Below, piece by piece: positions 28,238-36,270 of a stretch of 64,000 bases of DNA. A program made the position numbers and the translations under genes. A model generated the notes under the pieces. That model ran no database searches. It was given only the letters and a program-made list of their open reading frames with translations, and had not been told where the DNA came from. Numbering within the stretch: position 1 is the stretch's first letter; each line of letters starts with the position of its first letter. Source of the DNA: Variovorax fucosicus (GTDB lineage: Bacteria > Pseudomonadota > Gammaproteobacteria > Burkholderiales > Burkholderiaceae_C); the NCBI RefSeq assembly GCF_030316825.1, contig NZ_JASZYU010000002.1, forward strand, positions 1,054,001 to 1,118,000, read 5' to 3'.

Positions 28238-29509
28238 GATCGGCACGCAGATCAGCGGCGGCGGCAACGTGGCGCTGGATGCAGGCCATGACGTATCGGC
28301 GCGAGCCTCGACGGTGAGCGCCGGAGGCGACCTGAGCGTGCGCGCGGGCAATGACATCACCATCGAGTCGGGGCGGGAAACCTCCGACTTCGGGTTCACG
28401 GCCACCTGGGGCACCAAGGGCATCGTCACGCGCACCACCAACACCGTGGCAGGCGAGGCCCATACCAACACGGCCATCGCCAGCACCTTCAGCGGCAACA
28501 ACCTCGCGATGGATGCAGGCCGCGACATCAACATTGTTGGCAGCGACGTCAATGCCCGCGGCAATGCGACGCTGAACGCGGTGCGCAACGTCAACGTCGT
28601 GTCTGCACTCGAAGAGGCTTCGACGAACGTGGAAAGCTCGCGCACCACCAACGGCCTGATCACCTCCGGGCCGCTCGATCACAACCGGGATGTGCAGCGC
28701 AGCCACTCCGACAGCATCCAGCAGACAGTGCAGAACGAGCGCGCCGCCAACATCACGGCCGGTGGCAACCTCAGCGTTACGGCTGGCAAGCAGGTCAACG
28801 TGTACGCCAGCAACCTCGGCGCCGGACAGGACCTGAACGTCACCGGCCAGGAAGTGACCGTGCTCAGCGGCACCAACTACAGCAGCACGACGGTCGGGAG
28901 CAGCAACGATCGGCAGACCGCGGCCGTAACGGGGGTGCCGGTGCGCATGGGGCATGGCTTCAACAACGACAACAGCGTTACCAACACCAGCACCTCGACC
29001 ACCCTTGCTGCGGCCACGCTGAGCGGGCGCAACGTGAACATCACTGCCACCGACGGCGACATCACGCTGGGGGCGGCCCATATCAACGCCACCGACGTGG
29101 CAACGCTGAACGCAACCCAGGGCGACATCAACTTCAACATCGTGCGCACCGGCACCGAGCTCACCCAGACCCGCGGCGAGGGCGACCTGGTGTACGCGCG
29201 CAACCGCGACAACGGCCTGCAGACCGAGGCGGCCAACTACACGCAGATCAACGCCGGCCAGCTGACGCTGAATGCGCAGGGCATCAACGTCGAGGTGGGG
29301 CGCAATGCGAGCGGCAGCGGTGCCAAGGGGCAACTGGGCTACGTGCAGTCGGTGCAGGACGCGCTGGCGCAGCAGATCGGCCAACCCGGCATGAACTGGC
29401 TCAGCCAGATCCAGAACGACCCGGCGCTGGCCAATGTGCCGATCAACTGGAGTTCGGTGCCGCTGGCGAATCGGCATTGGGCAGAGGGCCAGGGTGGGTT
29501 GACGCAGGC
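28223..29509 (+). repeat. Homology block copy B (start of orphan toxin cassette), 1,287 bases
   Basis: Second copy of 24679-25965 at a constant offset of 3,544 bases and apparently identical. It has no TpsA N-terminus and no proper start codon in its frame; the first usable codon is an internal GTG at 28269. It forms the upstream arm of a cassette whose downstream part encodes a different C-terminus. Complete identity implies a recent duplication or ongoing gene conversion. Confidence 0.93.
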
Positions 29510-31069
29510 GGGGGGGCGATCGTCACGATCGTCGTGAGCGTGCTGAGTTGGGGCACGGCCTCAGCCTGGGGTGCAAGTGCAGCACAAGGCGTGGGATTCA
29601 CGAGCACGGCAGCCGGCACTGCGGGCGGAGCCTTCGCCGGCGCAGTTGCCGCGGGCATCAGCAGCATTGCCAGCCAGGCTGCGGTGAGCCTGATCAACAA
29701 CAACGGCAACGTCGGCGCCGTGATCGAAGAACTCACGTCGAGCCAGGGCATCCGGCGCATCGTGACGGCGATGGCCACAGCGGGGGCGGTGCAAGGGTTG
29801 GATGCCGGACTTGGAATTGGAGGATGGACGGCCAATGGTGCTGCGGCGGGAACCGCGTCCTGGCCGCAAGTGCTTGGACGCAATCTGCTCGACGGGGTCG
29901 CAGGCGGCTTGGTATACGCAGCGGTCAATGGCACGAGCGCGGAGGATGCGATCCGCAATGGGTTGCTGAATGGCCTGCTCAATACCGCAGCGTCAGGCAG
30001 CGCCCAGTGGATCGGCGGCAACGCGCAGGGCTTCGCCAACGCGTTTGCACATGCCATCGCCGGTTGCGTGGTCGGAGCGGGCAGAGCCAATCTTGGCGGT
30101 GCAATCAGCGGGGGCGACGGATGCAGTGCAGGTGCCATCGGTGCAGTGGTGGGGGATCTCGCTGCGCAGTTCTACGATCCGAATCGAACAGGTGGTGCCG
30201 CAACAGTCCAGTTCGGCCAGTTGATCGGCGGTCTGGCGGGCGCGCTGGTTGGAGGGAATCAAGCGAGCGCGGACATTGCTTCACAGGCGGCCGGTAACGC
30301 TGTTGAAAACAATTACCTCGCGCACAACCCGAACAATGGACGCAGCAGCCAACTCCGTGGTTTTGCAGAAGATCTAGCCCGATGCAAAGCCACTGTAGGG
30401 TGCGATGTTGAAGGCGTCTACGCTTACTGGTCGAGCGTTGGGAATACCCAGCAACAATCTGCAAGGGACGCCATCGCCAATTGGGTCGCGACCGGCCAAG
30501 CATCCGCCTTGGGTCAAGTCCTTGCGGATACGGCGGGAGCCATGGGGGCCAATCCTGGAGATTACTGCGCTGCTGGTGACGCACGTTGCTATCAGTTCAT
30601 CCAGCAACAAAACGCGCAGTCGTTCTCTGTTTACCGAGATTTCGCCACCTTGGGAATCTCGATGGAGTATGTGAGCGGCCCGAGGCCGGTAGCAAACATT
30701 CCGGGGTTTACCGCGATAGAGTCAGCAACTATTCGTGAAGCCCAATCAATCTTGAGTTCTACCGCCATTGTGCAAATTGAAGCAGCCCATGCCACTGGTC
30801 AACCGGCGGCCGTCGTGGTTGGTGGACGGCTTATTCAGTACGAACCCGGATTGCCCGCATCAGGAATGACGTTGTTTGGGGAGAACGGATTCTTGATTGG
30901 TCGAGAGGCTTTCGCTTCAGCGCAAGAGTTTCAGCAGACAATCTTGCACGAGTTGTATCGGCTCAACACCAGCGCAGCATCTGCGGGGGTTTCGGGAACA
31001 CTCGCCACGCGCGAAACGGCGGATGCCGCCACATTCGCGGCGCGTGCCGTTGGTCAGATGAAGAGGTAA
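28269..31069 (+). pseudogene. Orphan CdiA C-terminal toxin cassette, frameshifted at a G7 tract
   Basis: The frame of copy B continues to 29537 and ends GLTQAGGRSSRSS. The true continuation lies in another frame from about 29513 to 31069: AIVTIVVSVLSWGTASAW..., which aligns with AVVAIVVTVLTWGVASE of the intact TpsA. One missing base in GGGGGCGG, leaving seven G at 29510-29516, explains the shift. The C-terminal part has a DUF637-like Gly/Ala pre-toxin region, the CDI motif VENN at 30302-30313 (GNAVENNYLAHN) and a final 251 residues as candidate toxin, with TILHELYRL near the end. Without a start and out of frame it is silent as it stands. Confidence 0.8.
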
Positions 31070-31074
31070 TCAAG

Positions 31075-31278
31075 ATGATGAGCGTCACAAAAGCGTGGAT
31101 TGAAGCGGGAAAAATACTAAGTTCAAACGCAACCGCAGAGGTGATTTGCCCAGTCTGCGGTGAAGCTTCGTTGGTCGTCGACGATCGACGCACCGGATCC
31201 GTGGTTGAGCGAAATATGACTTGCCCAGTCTGCAAATCTAACAATTCAATCCGATTGTTGCGACCTGAGTCTGAGTAG
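31075..31278 (+). CDS. Small zinc-ribbon protein, candidate immunity protein
   Basis: 67 residues, starting 5 bases after the stop of the orphan toxin cassette. Two CxxC pairs (ICPVCGEA and MTCPVCKS) about 25 residues apart should bind one zinc ion. No family beyond zinc ribbon is recognised. The position directly after a CdiA C-terminal region is that of a cognate immunity gene; this role is inference. Lower GC than the flanking chromosome. Confidence 0.6.
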   Translation: MMSVTKAWIEAGKILSSNATAEVICPVCGEASLVVDDRRTGSVVERNMTCPVCKSNNSIRLLRPESE

Positions 31279-31282
31279 TTTT

Positions 31283-31603
31283 ATGACTTTAGGCTCCAGA
31301 TATAACGCTGTTGGCAGCGTAAGCATAAGCAACGCGGTTGTGCTTGATCTCCCGAAAAGCCTCGACGTGAACTCAGCGGAATTGGTGGAAAAACTCGTGG
31401 CCGCGCTCGTCGCTCCGTGGGAGCCGGAATGGGCCGTGGTCTGTTCTTCCGCCGTCAGTACTACGCGGCAAACGGATGGCCCATTCCTCCACAAGGCTCT
31501 CTACCTTCAGTCGGGCATGGCGTTTTCGCCTGACTTGCCAAGCGACACCGTGATGCGTGATCTGGGTCGGGGACGCTTGTTTCTGCCGGTGCAGGCGCCG
31601 TGA
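31283..31603 (+). CDS. Hypothetical protein, weakly like the C-terminal half of Imm52
   Basis: 106 residues. The pattern PWEPEWAVVCSSAV ... DGPFLHKALYLQSG ... PDLPSDTVMRDLGRGRLFLPV is reminiscent of the C-terminal half of Imm52 immunity proteins, which are about twice as long. The frame is open a little upstream of the ATG but meets a stop near 31218, so it may be a truncated remnant. It follows the zinc-ribbon gene by 4 bases. The family assignment is from memory and weak. Confidence 0.5.
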   Translation: MTLGSRYNAVGSVSISNAVVLDLPKSLDVNSAELVEKLVAALVAPWEPEWAVVCSSAVSTTRQTDGPFLHKALYLQSGMAFSPDLPSDTVMRDLGRGRLFLPVQAP

Positions 31604-31695
31604 GAACGGAACGCCAGTTCAGTGGAGCGTTGCGAAGCCTTTGGCGGTAAATGCCGTACGAGCATTTCGGGATTACCGTTTATCTACGTTGAGAT

Positions 31696-32124
31696 ATGCA
31701 ACTTCAAGGCGAAAATTTTGTCGATCTGATAGAGCCAACAGACGCTCAGATTCAAAAACGACTAGTGGCCCTCCGCAGTTTTGGCAAGCATTCCTATGCG
31801 TCACTAACGAATGTAGAAGGCGACTACGTTCAAGTTGCCGGAGGAGGCGTCACTTGCATGGTCGAGCGTTTCAATTTCAAGTCCGGCTGCCGATATCGAG
31901 CATTTCACGATAAACCAAGTCCTATCTATCCGGACGGAACTATTCTGGCCTTCGGCGCGGGGAAACTTCGTCTCATGGCAGATGAGTGGTTCATGGTTGA
32001 CACGGTCGTTGAGATTTTTCTGTGCTTCAAGCATGCGAGGTCCTATTCATCCAATGTGTCATGGCGCGTTGCGCCAGGATTTGAAAAGAGCCCGGATACT
32101 CCCCGCGAAAAACGCACTCCATAG
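31696..32124 (+). CDS. Hypothetical protein, candidate immunity protein
   Basis: 142 residues. Contains YVQVAGGGVTCMVERF, DGTILAFGAGKLRLMADEWFMVDTVVEIFLCFKH, a beta-rich pattern as in several small immunity families, but no family is named with confidence. The end (FEKSPDTPREKRTP) is low in structure, and a different frame stays open downstream (32085-32324), so a frameshift near the 3' end is possible. GC content is below the flanking core genes. Confidence 0.5.
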   Translation: MQLQGENFVDLIEPTDAQIQKRLVALRSFGKHSYASLTNVEGDYVQVAGGGVTCMVERFNFKSGCRYRAFHDKPSPIYPDGTILAFGAGKLRLMADEWFMVDTVVEIFLCFKHARSYSSNVSWRVAPGFEKSPDTPREKRTP

Positions 32125-32469
32125 TTGCCAAGGACGCGGCGGCGGCAAACCGAGCTAGTGATCTTCTTAGGGCTTCGGTGGCTCGCCGGCTGTCCCCGGC
32201 GGCGTTGCACAAGTGGGCAACGGATTTTCAATTGAATCAAATCCCAAGTACGCTCCAGGCAATCTTTGGTGTTCTGAAATCGCCGGCACTGAACCTCGAG
32301 ACTCATTGGATATATTTCTCATAATTCGGACGGAGAGTTTTCACAACGAGCATGGAGTTGGTTTGAAGCATATCAAGTGCAAAAAATCCGTCTCGCAATA
32401 AGTACACGAACGGTCGAATAGGTGGATGTCGGCACGCCGGGTCACCACATCTTTATCGACGTTTTTAAA
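32125..32469. other. Gene-poor stretch within the immunity cluster
   Basis: No gene is firmly supported. One frame is open from 32085 to 32324 and reads SVARRLSPAALHKWATDF then LNQIPSTLQAIFGVLKSP, which has the look of real protein but lacks a start, so it may be the tail of a broken gene. A separate 62-codon frame (32213-32401) has no supporting features. Confidence 0.4.
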
Positions 32470-32724
32470 ATGGATCATCTAGATAAAAAGATAGTTGAGG
32501 CTGCGCGGCGAAATCGAGCTGCCGGCTATAGCGCTGCGAAGTTGCTGCTGCACCTTAGAGATGAGGCCCATGTCGCAAATGGTCTCGATGCGATGAGGTA
32601 CTTTATGGAGAGTTTCGGCTGGCCGCTCGCTCGGGCAAAGGCCGTGATGAGTTGGAGTGGTCTAGGCGGCGAGCTCTCGGATGAGCAGATAAATCTGCTA
32701 GTGAACCCCTGGCTTCATGAGTAG
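32470..32724 (+). CDS. Small hypothetical protein in the immunity cluster
   Basis: 84 residues from the ATG at 32470. Mostly helical: KKIVEAARRNRAAGYSAAKLLLHL, AMRYFMESFGWPLARAKAVMSW, and LSDEQINLLVNPWL. I do not know its family. Its codon pattern is coherent, and similar short proteins with GWPL...AK occur among toxin-immunity clusters, from memory. A GTG at 32422 would lengthen it by 16 residues without added support. Confidence 0.5.
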   Translation: MDHLDKKIVEAARRNRAAGYSAAKLLLHLRDEAHVANGLDAMRYFMESFGWPLARAKAVMSWSGLGGELSDEQINLLVNPWLHE

Positions 32725-32820
32725 GCGATTCTCGGACTATCAGACCCAGATCACCAGTGTGACCGCGCAGGCGTACTTCGTCAGTAGCAGCAGGTTTAAT
32801 GGCGTGGTGAGTAGCAAACG

Positions 32821-33285
32821 ATGAGATTTCGAATCAGAACCGAAGCATCGAAATCTGGAGGCCATCTACGCTACGCGCCCTCTGAATACTCGATCAGGAC
32901 AGTTGGAGGCCAAGGCGATGCGGTGGCAGCAGCGCTTATAAATGATCTTCAGATTGAACTATCGCTATCAGGACGAGCAATTTCCGTGCGAGGAATGATG
33001 CCGCACACAACATGGATTGCTGGCGTAGTTCGCCCACCTGGCGCGCGCACTGGGGTAATCGAAACCACTGATCAACTGACACCTGGGGTCTCGATACGTC
33101 TGAATGGGGCTGGACGGATATGGCCTGTAGTTGTTGACGACATATCCGGATGGATTTTTATTGGTTCAGAAAGCGCAGTATCGGTTGACGTCGTGGAGTT
33201 TTTGACAGATTGCATCGCTGCAGTGGCTGACCACGCGCTAGTCGGGCTGTGGCTGCGTCCAGAGCGTCCGAGCGCAGCGCCATAA
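32821..33285 (+). CDS. Hypothetical protein, candidate immunity protein
   Basis: 154 residues, soluble, no signal peptide or membrane segment. Starts MRFRIRTEASKSGG and contains LQIELSLSGRAISVRGMMPHTTW and GWIFIGSESAVSVDVVEFL. No family recognised. It lies among low-GC small genes after the orphan toxin cassette with the same strand. Function inferred from company only. Confidence 0.5.
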   Translation: MRFRIRTEASKSGGHLRYAPSEYSIRTVGGQGDAVAAALINDLQIELSLSGRAISVRGMMPHTTWIAGVVRPPGARTGVIETTDQLTPGVSIRLNGAGRIWPVVVDDISGWIFIGSESAVSVDVVEFLTDCIAAVADHALVGLWLRPERPSAAP

Positions 33286-33327
33286 GCCGCGTGCCGTGGT
33301 GCATCTAGAATTTCCAAGAATTGATTG

Positions 33328-33555
33328 ATGAAAAAATTCATAAGAGAGCGGGCTTTGATTGTTCTTGGGGCTTCGGTCGTTCTAATAGTTGTTTTGTTTT
33401 TAATTTGGCTGTCTAATAGAGGAATTTCAACGAGAAAGGCCCCGGCCCCCTTTGGGCCTGTGGGTATTGAGCTCGAAAAATCTATATCGATCATTGTCGC
33501 GCATGACGCAACAACAATGAGTTGTCGCATGTTGTCAAGCAAATTATTACGGTAA
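33328..33555 (+). CDS. Small single-pass membrane protein
   Basis: 75 residues from the ATG at 33328 (a TTG directly before it is also possible). N-terminal charged MKKFIRERA, then one strongly hydrophobic helix (ALIVLGASVVLIVVLFLIWL), then a polar tail. No family recognised. A+T-rich. May be a membrane immunity factor or unrelated cargo. Confidence 0.4.
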   Translation: MKKFIRERALIVLGASVVLIVVLFLIWLSNRGISTRKAPAPFGPVGIELEKSISIIVAHDATTMSCRMLSSKLLR

Positions 33556-33572
33556 TTTGTGAGGGATTTTCT

Positions 33573-33749
33573 ATGCCGCTAAAAGAATTGGCCGACGATG
33601 CAATGCGCGAGGGATGGGTTTTTCGTCGCGACACAGTCTCCCCAATTTATTTCAAGGGCGCTTATTATTCGCGTGGCTCAGATGCTTTGATTGTCGAATG
33701 GGATAACAATGAAATTGTCCGATCTGTTGCAATTATCAGAAATTTCTAA
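33573..33749 (+). CDS. Very small hypothetical protein truncated against the third homology block
   Basis: 58 residues from the ATG at 33573, which has a fair ribosome binding site (GAGGGA) upstream. Reads ELADDAMREGWVFRRDT and ALIVEWDNNEIVRSVAIIRNF, a plausible small folded protein. Its stop TAA ends at 33749, one base before the third copy of the tpsA block, so the 3' end may have been set by the recombination that brought the block in. No family recognised. Confidence 0.45.
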   Translation: MPLKELADDAMREGWVFRRDTVSPIYFKGAYYSRGSDALIVEWDNNEIVRSVAIIRNF

Positions 33750-34123
33750 TCCGACAGGATCCAGCAGACAGTGCAGAACGAGCGCGCCGCCAACGTCACG
33801 GCGGGTGGCAACCTCAGCGTCACGGTCGGCAAGCAGGTCAACGTGTACGCCAGCAACCTCGGCGCCGGCCAGGATCTGAACGTCACCGGCCAGGAAGGGA
33901 CCGTTCTTAGCGGCACCAACTACAGCAGCATGACAGTCGGGAGCAGCAACAATCGGCAGCCCGTGGCGTGACGGGACGCCAGTACGTTAATGCAAGTGTT
34001 GGCAAGCGCACAAGTCTGGCGGCACTGAACGAGAGAGTCGCCGCTGGAGGCAACAGTACCGGTCAACTGCTGACTTCAGACCTTGTTGCCGTGCAACTGG
34101 TTTGCCAGCGAAAACCTAAATAA
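33750..34123 (+). pseudogene. Third, degenerate TpsA C-terminal fragment
   Basis: From 33750 to about 33975 the sequence matches 25165-25390 of tpsA at roughly 93 percent by eye (NERAANVTAGGNLSVTVGKQ, LGAGQDLNVTGQE), then a short deletion shifts the frame and a stop follows. Downstream the shifted frame reads VNASVGKRTSLAALNERVAA and ends at 34123. It is an older, decayed version of the same homology arm with what may be a scrap of a toxin domain. Confidence 0.8.
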
Positions 34124-34149
34124 TTTGGATGCTGGAGCCGGACGCTAGT

Positions 34150-34653
34150 ATGAATTACACAAGATTTGTGCGCGCTAGCAATGTTGCCAAATATCGAGAA
34201 TTTAATATGAGTGATGCTGGAAAATCTCTACGTCAATCTCATAAAAACGCATTAATTAACTTGGGATTGGAAGATGCTTCGGCATTGGATTTGTTTCCCG
34301 ACTACGTTGGAGGGCGATACGGAGATGCTTTGGATGAGTGGCGATTTGCAGTTTCAAAATTCGTGAGGCTGGCTTTATCGGTCAAATTGATGGCGGTAAA
34401 AAATGGCCTCGGGTATTTTGATGACGATGCAGATTCTGCCAATATTGAGAATATTTACAAAAACACCTCTATCGACGAGGATGCTTTGTGGATGGGCGTT
34501 CAGTTCGTGGCAACCGATATGCTCAGGAAAATATTGACCGAAGAAATAATTTATACTTGGATGGCCTTCAATTATGAAATTAATCAGTCACTTTCTTCAG
34601 CGTTGTGGGGAAATTATTCGCTAGTGAGTCGAGAATTGAAGCGCAACGATTGA
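34150..34653 (+). CDS. Hypothetical protein, candidate immunity protein of the third cassette
   Basis: 167 residues from the ATG at 34150. Helical, acidic: AGKSLRQSHKNALINLGLED, YGDALDEWRFAVSKFVRLAL, NTSIDEDALWMGVQFVATDMLRK. No family recognised. Markedly A+T-rich, on the same strand and 26 bases after the degenerate third toxin fragment, the place expected for its immunity gene. Appears intact although the toxin is not, as happens when immunity is retained after a swap. Confidence 0.55.
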   Translation: MNYTRFVRASNVAKYREFNMSDAGKSLRQSHKNALINLGLEDASALDLFPDYVGGRYGDALDEWRFAVSKFVRLALSVKLMAVKNGLGYFDDDADSANIENIYKNTSIDEDALWMGVQFVATDMLRKILTEEIIYTWMAFNYEINQSLSSALWGNYSLVSRELKRND

Positions 34654-34719
34654 CCGAATGGTGCCCGTACGGTATTTGACTTTCTTCGTGCACCAATTCC
34701 AAATATTTTGAGGCGACTG

Positions 34720-35184
34720 ATGATTGCTGGGGATCCCAATACGTTTGCGCTCTGTTGGAACGAAGTGCCTTCGTGGTCGACTGCAAGTTTACAAAATGGG
34801 TTGTTGTTGGTTTTGATGGGTGGCGAAATGGTGGGCGGGCAATTTTATCGCGCTACCTTAGGGCCTGAGCTATTGAGAATGCGTGGAGTGGTCGAGAAAA
34901 TTGCCAATGCAGACGTGATCTTGTCGGCGAGTGTTTGTAAAATCGAGGTTTTTCGTGGTTTTAGTCGGGAATATTGTGAGGGTGGCGAGGATGCCAAAAG
35001 CTTCCATCTAATTTCTCCATGATCTTTGATTGACGATGGGAAGTATATTTTTCATGCATTTAATGATGATGGCACGGAGCGGATTGTTTATGCCGACGAT
35101 GGTGGTCAAGTTAAGCAACTGATCTCGCCTCAAGGAACGGTTAAAAGAGTCTTCCAGTTGGCGATCGAGTTATTTTCTGCATAA
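34720..35184 (+). pseudogene. Imm42-like immunity gene interrupted by an in-frame TGA
   Basis: From the ATG at 34720 the frame reads MIAGDPNTFALCWNEVP, then LQNGLLLVLMGGEMVGGQ, a pattern like the Imm42 immunity family. It stops at TGA 35020-35022, but the same frame continues without another stop to TAA at 35182-35184: LIDDGKYIFHAFNDDGTERI, then YADDGGQVKQLISPQGTV and FQLAIELFSA, which looks like the family's C-terminal part. So a 154-codon gene carries one nonsense codon at codon 101. The family name is from memory; the interrupted frame is seen directly. Confidence 0.65.
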
Positions 35185-35276
35185 GAAGGTTTGCGCGCCA
35201 CGCCTGCTTGGTTTGGCTCGCTTACCGCGCACCTTGCTTGAGCCCAAGACCATGGACTGACCTAGGATAAGACCCC

Positions 35277-35675
35277 ATGAGCTGGAAAATCATCCTTCTC
35301 TCTGCTGTGCTTTGTTCGGATGCGGGTGCGACGAGCATCAGGTTTAGCCAAGACGTGACACTCTTGTTTGAGTCACGTTCGTCAATTGTTGCGGCGTCAG
35401 CAGTTCGCAGTCTGGTTGGAGCTCTCGAACAAGTCGCTCAGAAGTGCGCGACTTACGGCGTGGAGGTGGCCGTCTTGGGGGCAGCCATCGATCCGGCGCG
35501 CCGCACCATTGCAGTCGACCGAAATGAGTCCGTCCGTCGCGCATTGATTCAACTGGGTGTCACACCACAGCGGATCTATGAAGAGACCTTCGACTTGGGA
35601 CGTCCGCCCATGTATTTGCGCAGTCAAGTAACTCCCAACGCGGTCGAAATGCAGATCGTTTGCGTCCCCGGGTAA
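35277..35675 (+). CDS. Exported small protein with OmpA-like fold features
   Basis: 132 residues. A short signal peptide (MSWKIILLSAVLCSDAGA) is followed by IRFSQDVTLLFESRSSIVAA and a helix-strand ending RNESVRRALIQLGVTPQRIYEE, the pattern of the OmpA C-terminal peptidoglycan-binding domain, though shortened. First gene of core-like composition after the toxin island. Function beyond the envelope location is not known. Confidence 0.6.
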   Translation: MSWKIILLSAVLCSDAGATSIRFSQDVTLLFESRSSIVAASAVRSLVGALEQVAQKCATYGVEVAVLGAAIDPARRTIAVDRNESVRRALIQLGVTPQRIYEETFDLGRPPMYLRSQVTPNAVEMQIVCVPG

Positions 35676-35729
35676 GGCATCGCCTTCGGCCGTTGGTGGC
35701 AGTTTGCATCGGCCCGGTTCAGGTCATCC

Positions 35730-36257
35730 TTACGCGCCGATCAACTTCTCAACCGTACGCAGATTCCGCGTGGTGATGCCGGCCTTGTAGCGGGGCTTCG
35801 CAAGGAGCTTGGCCACTGGCGTGTCGGTACTGCTGCCGCGCGGGCATTGCCAGTACAGCACGCCTTTGCCTGCTTTCAGTTGCTCGACGTTCGCATCGAC
35901 CGTGCCGGCCTGCTCCAGCAATTCCTTCAGCACCGCGGCGTCGGAACTGAACACCACATACGGATGTCGTTCGTCGTCGATGCGCTCGAACGGCCAGGCG
36001 GTCGCGACCTTTGCCAGTTGGGCCTGCGTTTCAAGCACGATCCACGCGTCGTAGCCGAAGCGTTCGCGCAAGGCGCTCTCGATGCGTTTCTTGAGCGCCG
36101 CCGTGACGCCCGGCGCGTCGAACAACACGTTGCCGCTGGCCAGCACGGTTTGCACCTCGCCCAGGCCGAGTTCGTCGGCAAACAGCTTCTTCAGGTCGGC
36201 GCTGCGGAGGGTGATGCCATTCACATTCACCCCGCGCAGCAATGCGACGCAGCGCAT
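35730..36257 (-). CDS. DUF1697 family protein
   Basis: 175 residues, full length for the family. Starts MRCVALLRGVNVNG(I/K), the DUF1697 signature, with LASGNVLFDAP and a C-terminal TTRNLRTVEKL. Cytosolic; no biochemical role is established for the family. It ends 55 bases from the convergent OmpA-like gene and lies 14 bases after gloA on the same strand. Confidence 0.88.
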   Translation of the reverse strand: MRCVALLRGVNVNGITLRSADLKKLFADELGLGEVQTVLASGNVLFDAPGVTAALKKRIESALRERFGYDAWIVLETQAQLAKVATAWPFERIDDERHPYVVFSSDAAVLKELLEQAGTVDANVEQLKAGKGVLYWQCPRGSSTDTPVAKLLAKPRYKAGITTRNLRTVEKLIGA

Positions 36258-36270
36258 CAGGGGCCCAGGC

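Noticed and set aside
29477-29512. An in-frame Met codon as possible start for the orphan toxin
   Set aside because: It lies in the wrong frame of the homology block and has no ribosome site; the protein alignment begins only after the G run.
32213-32401. A 62-codon frame in the immunity cluster
   Set aside because: No ribosome site, no recognisable features, and overlaps another open frame of better protein character.
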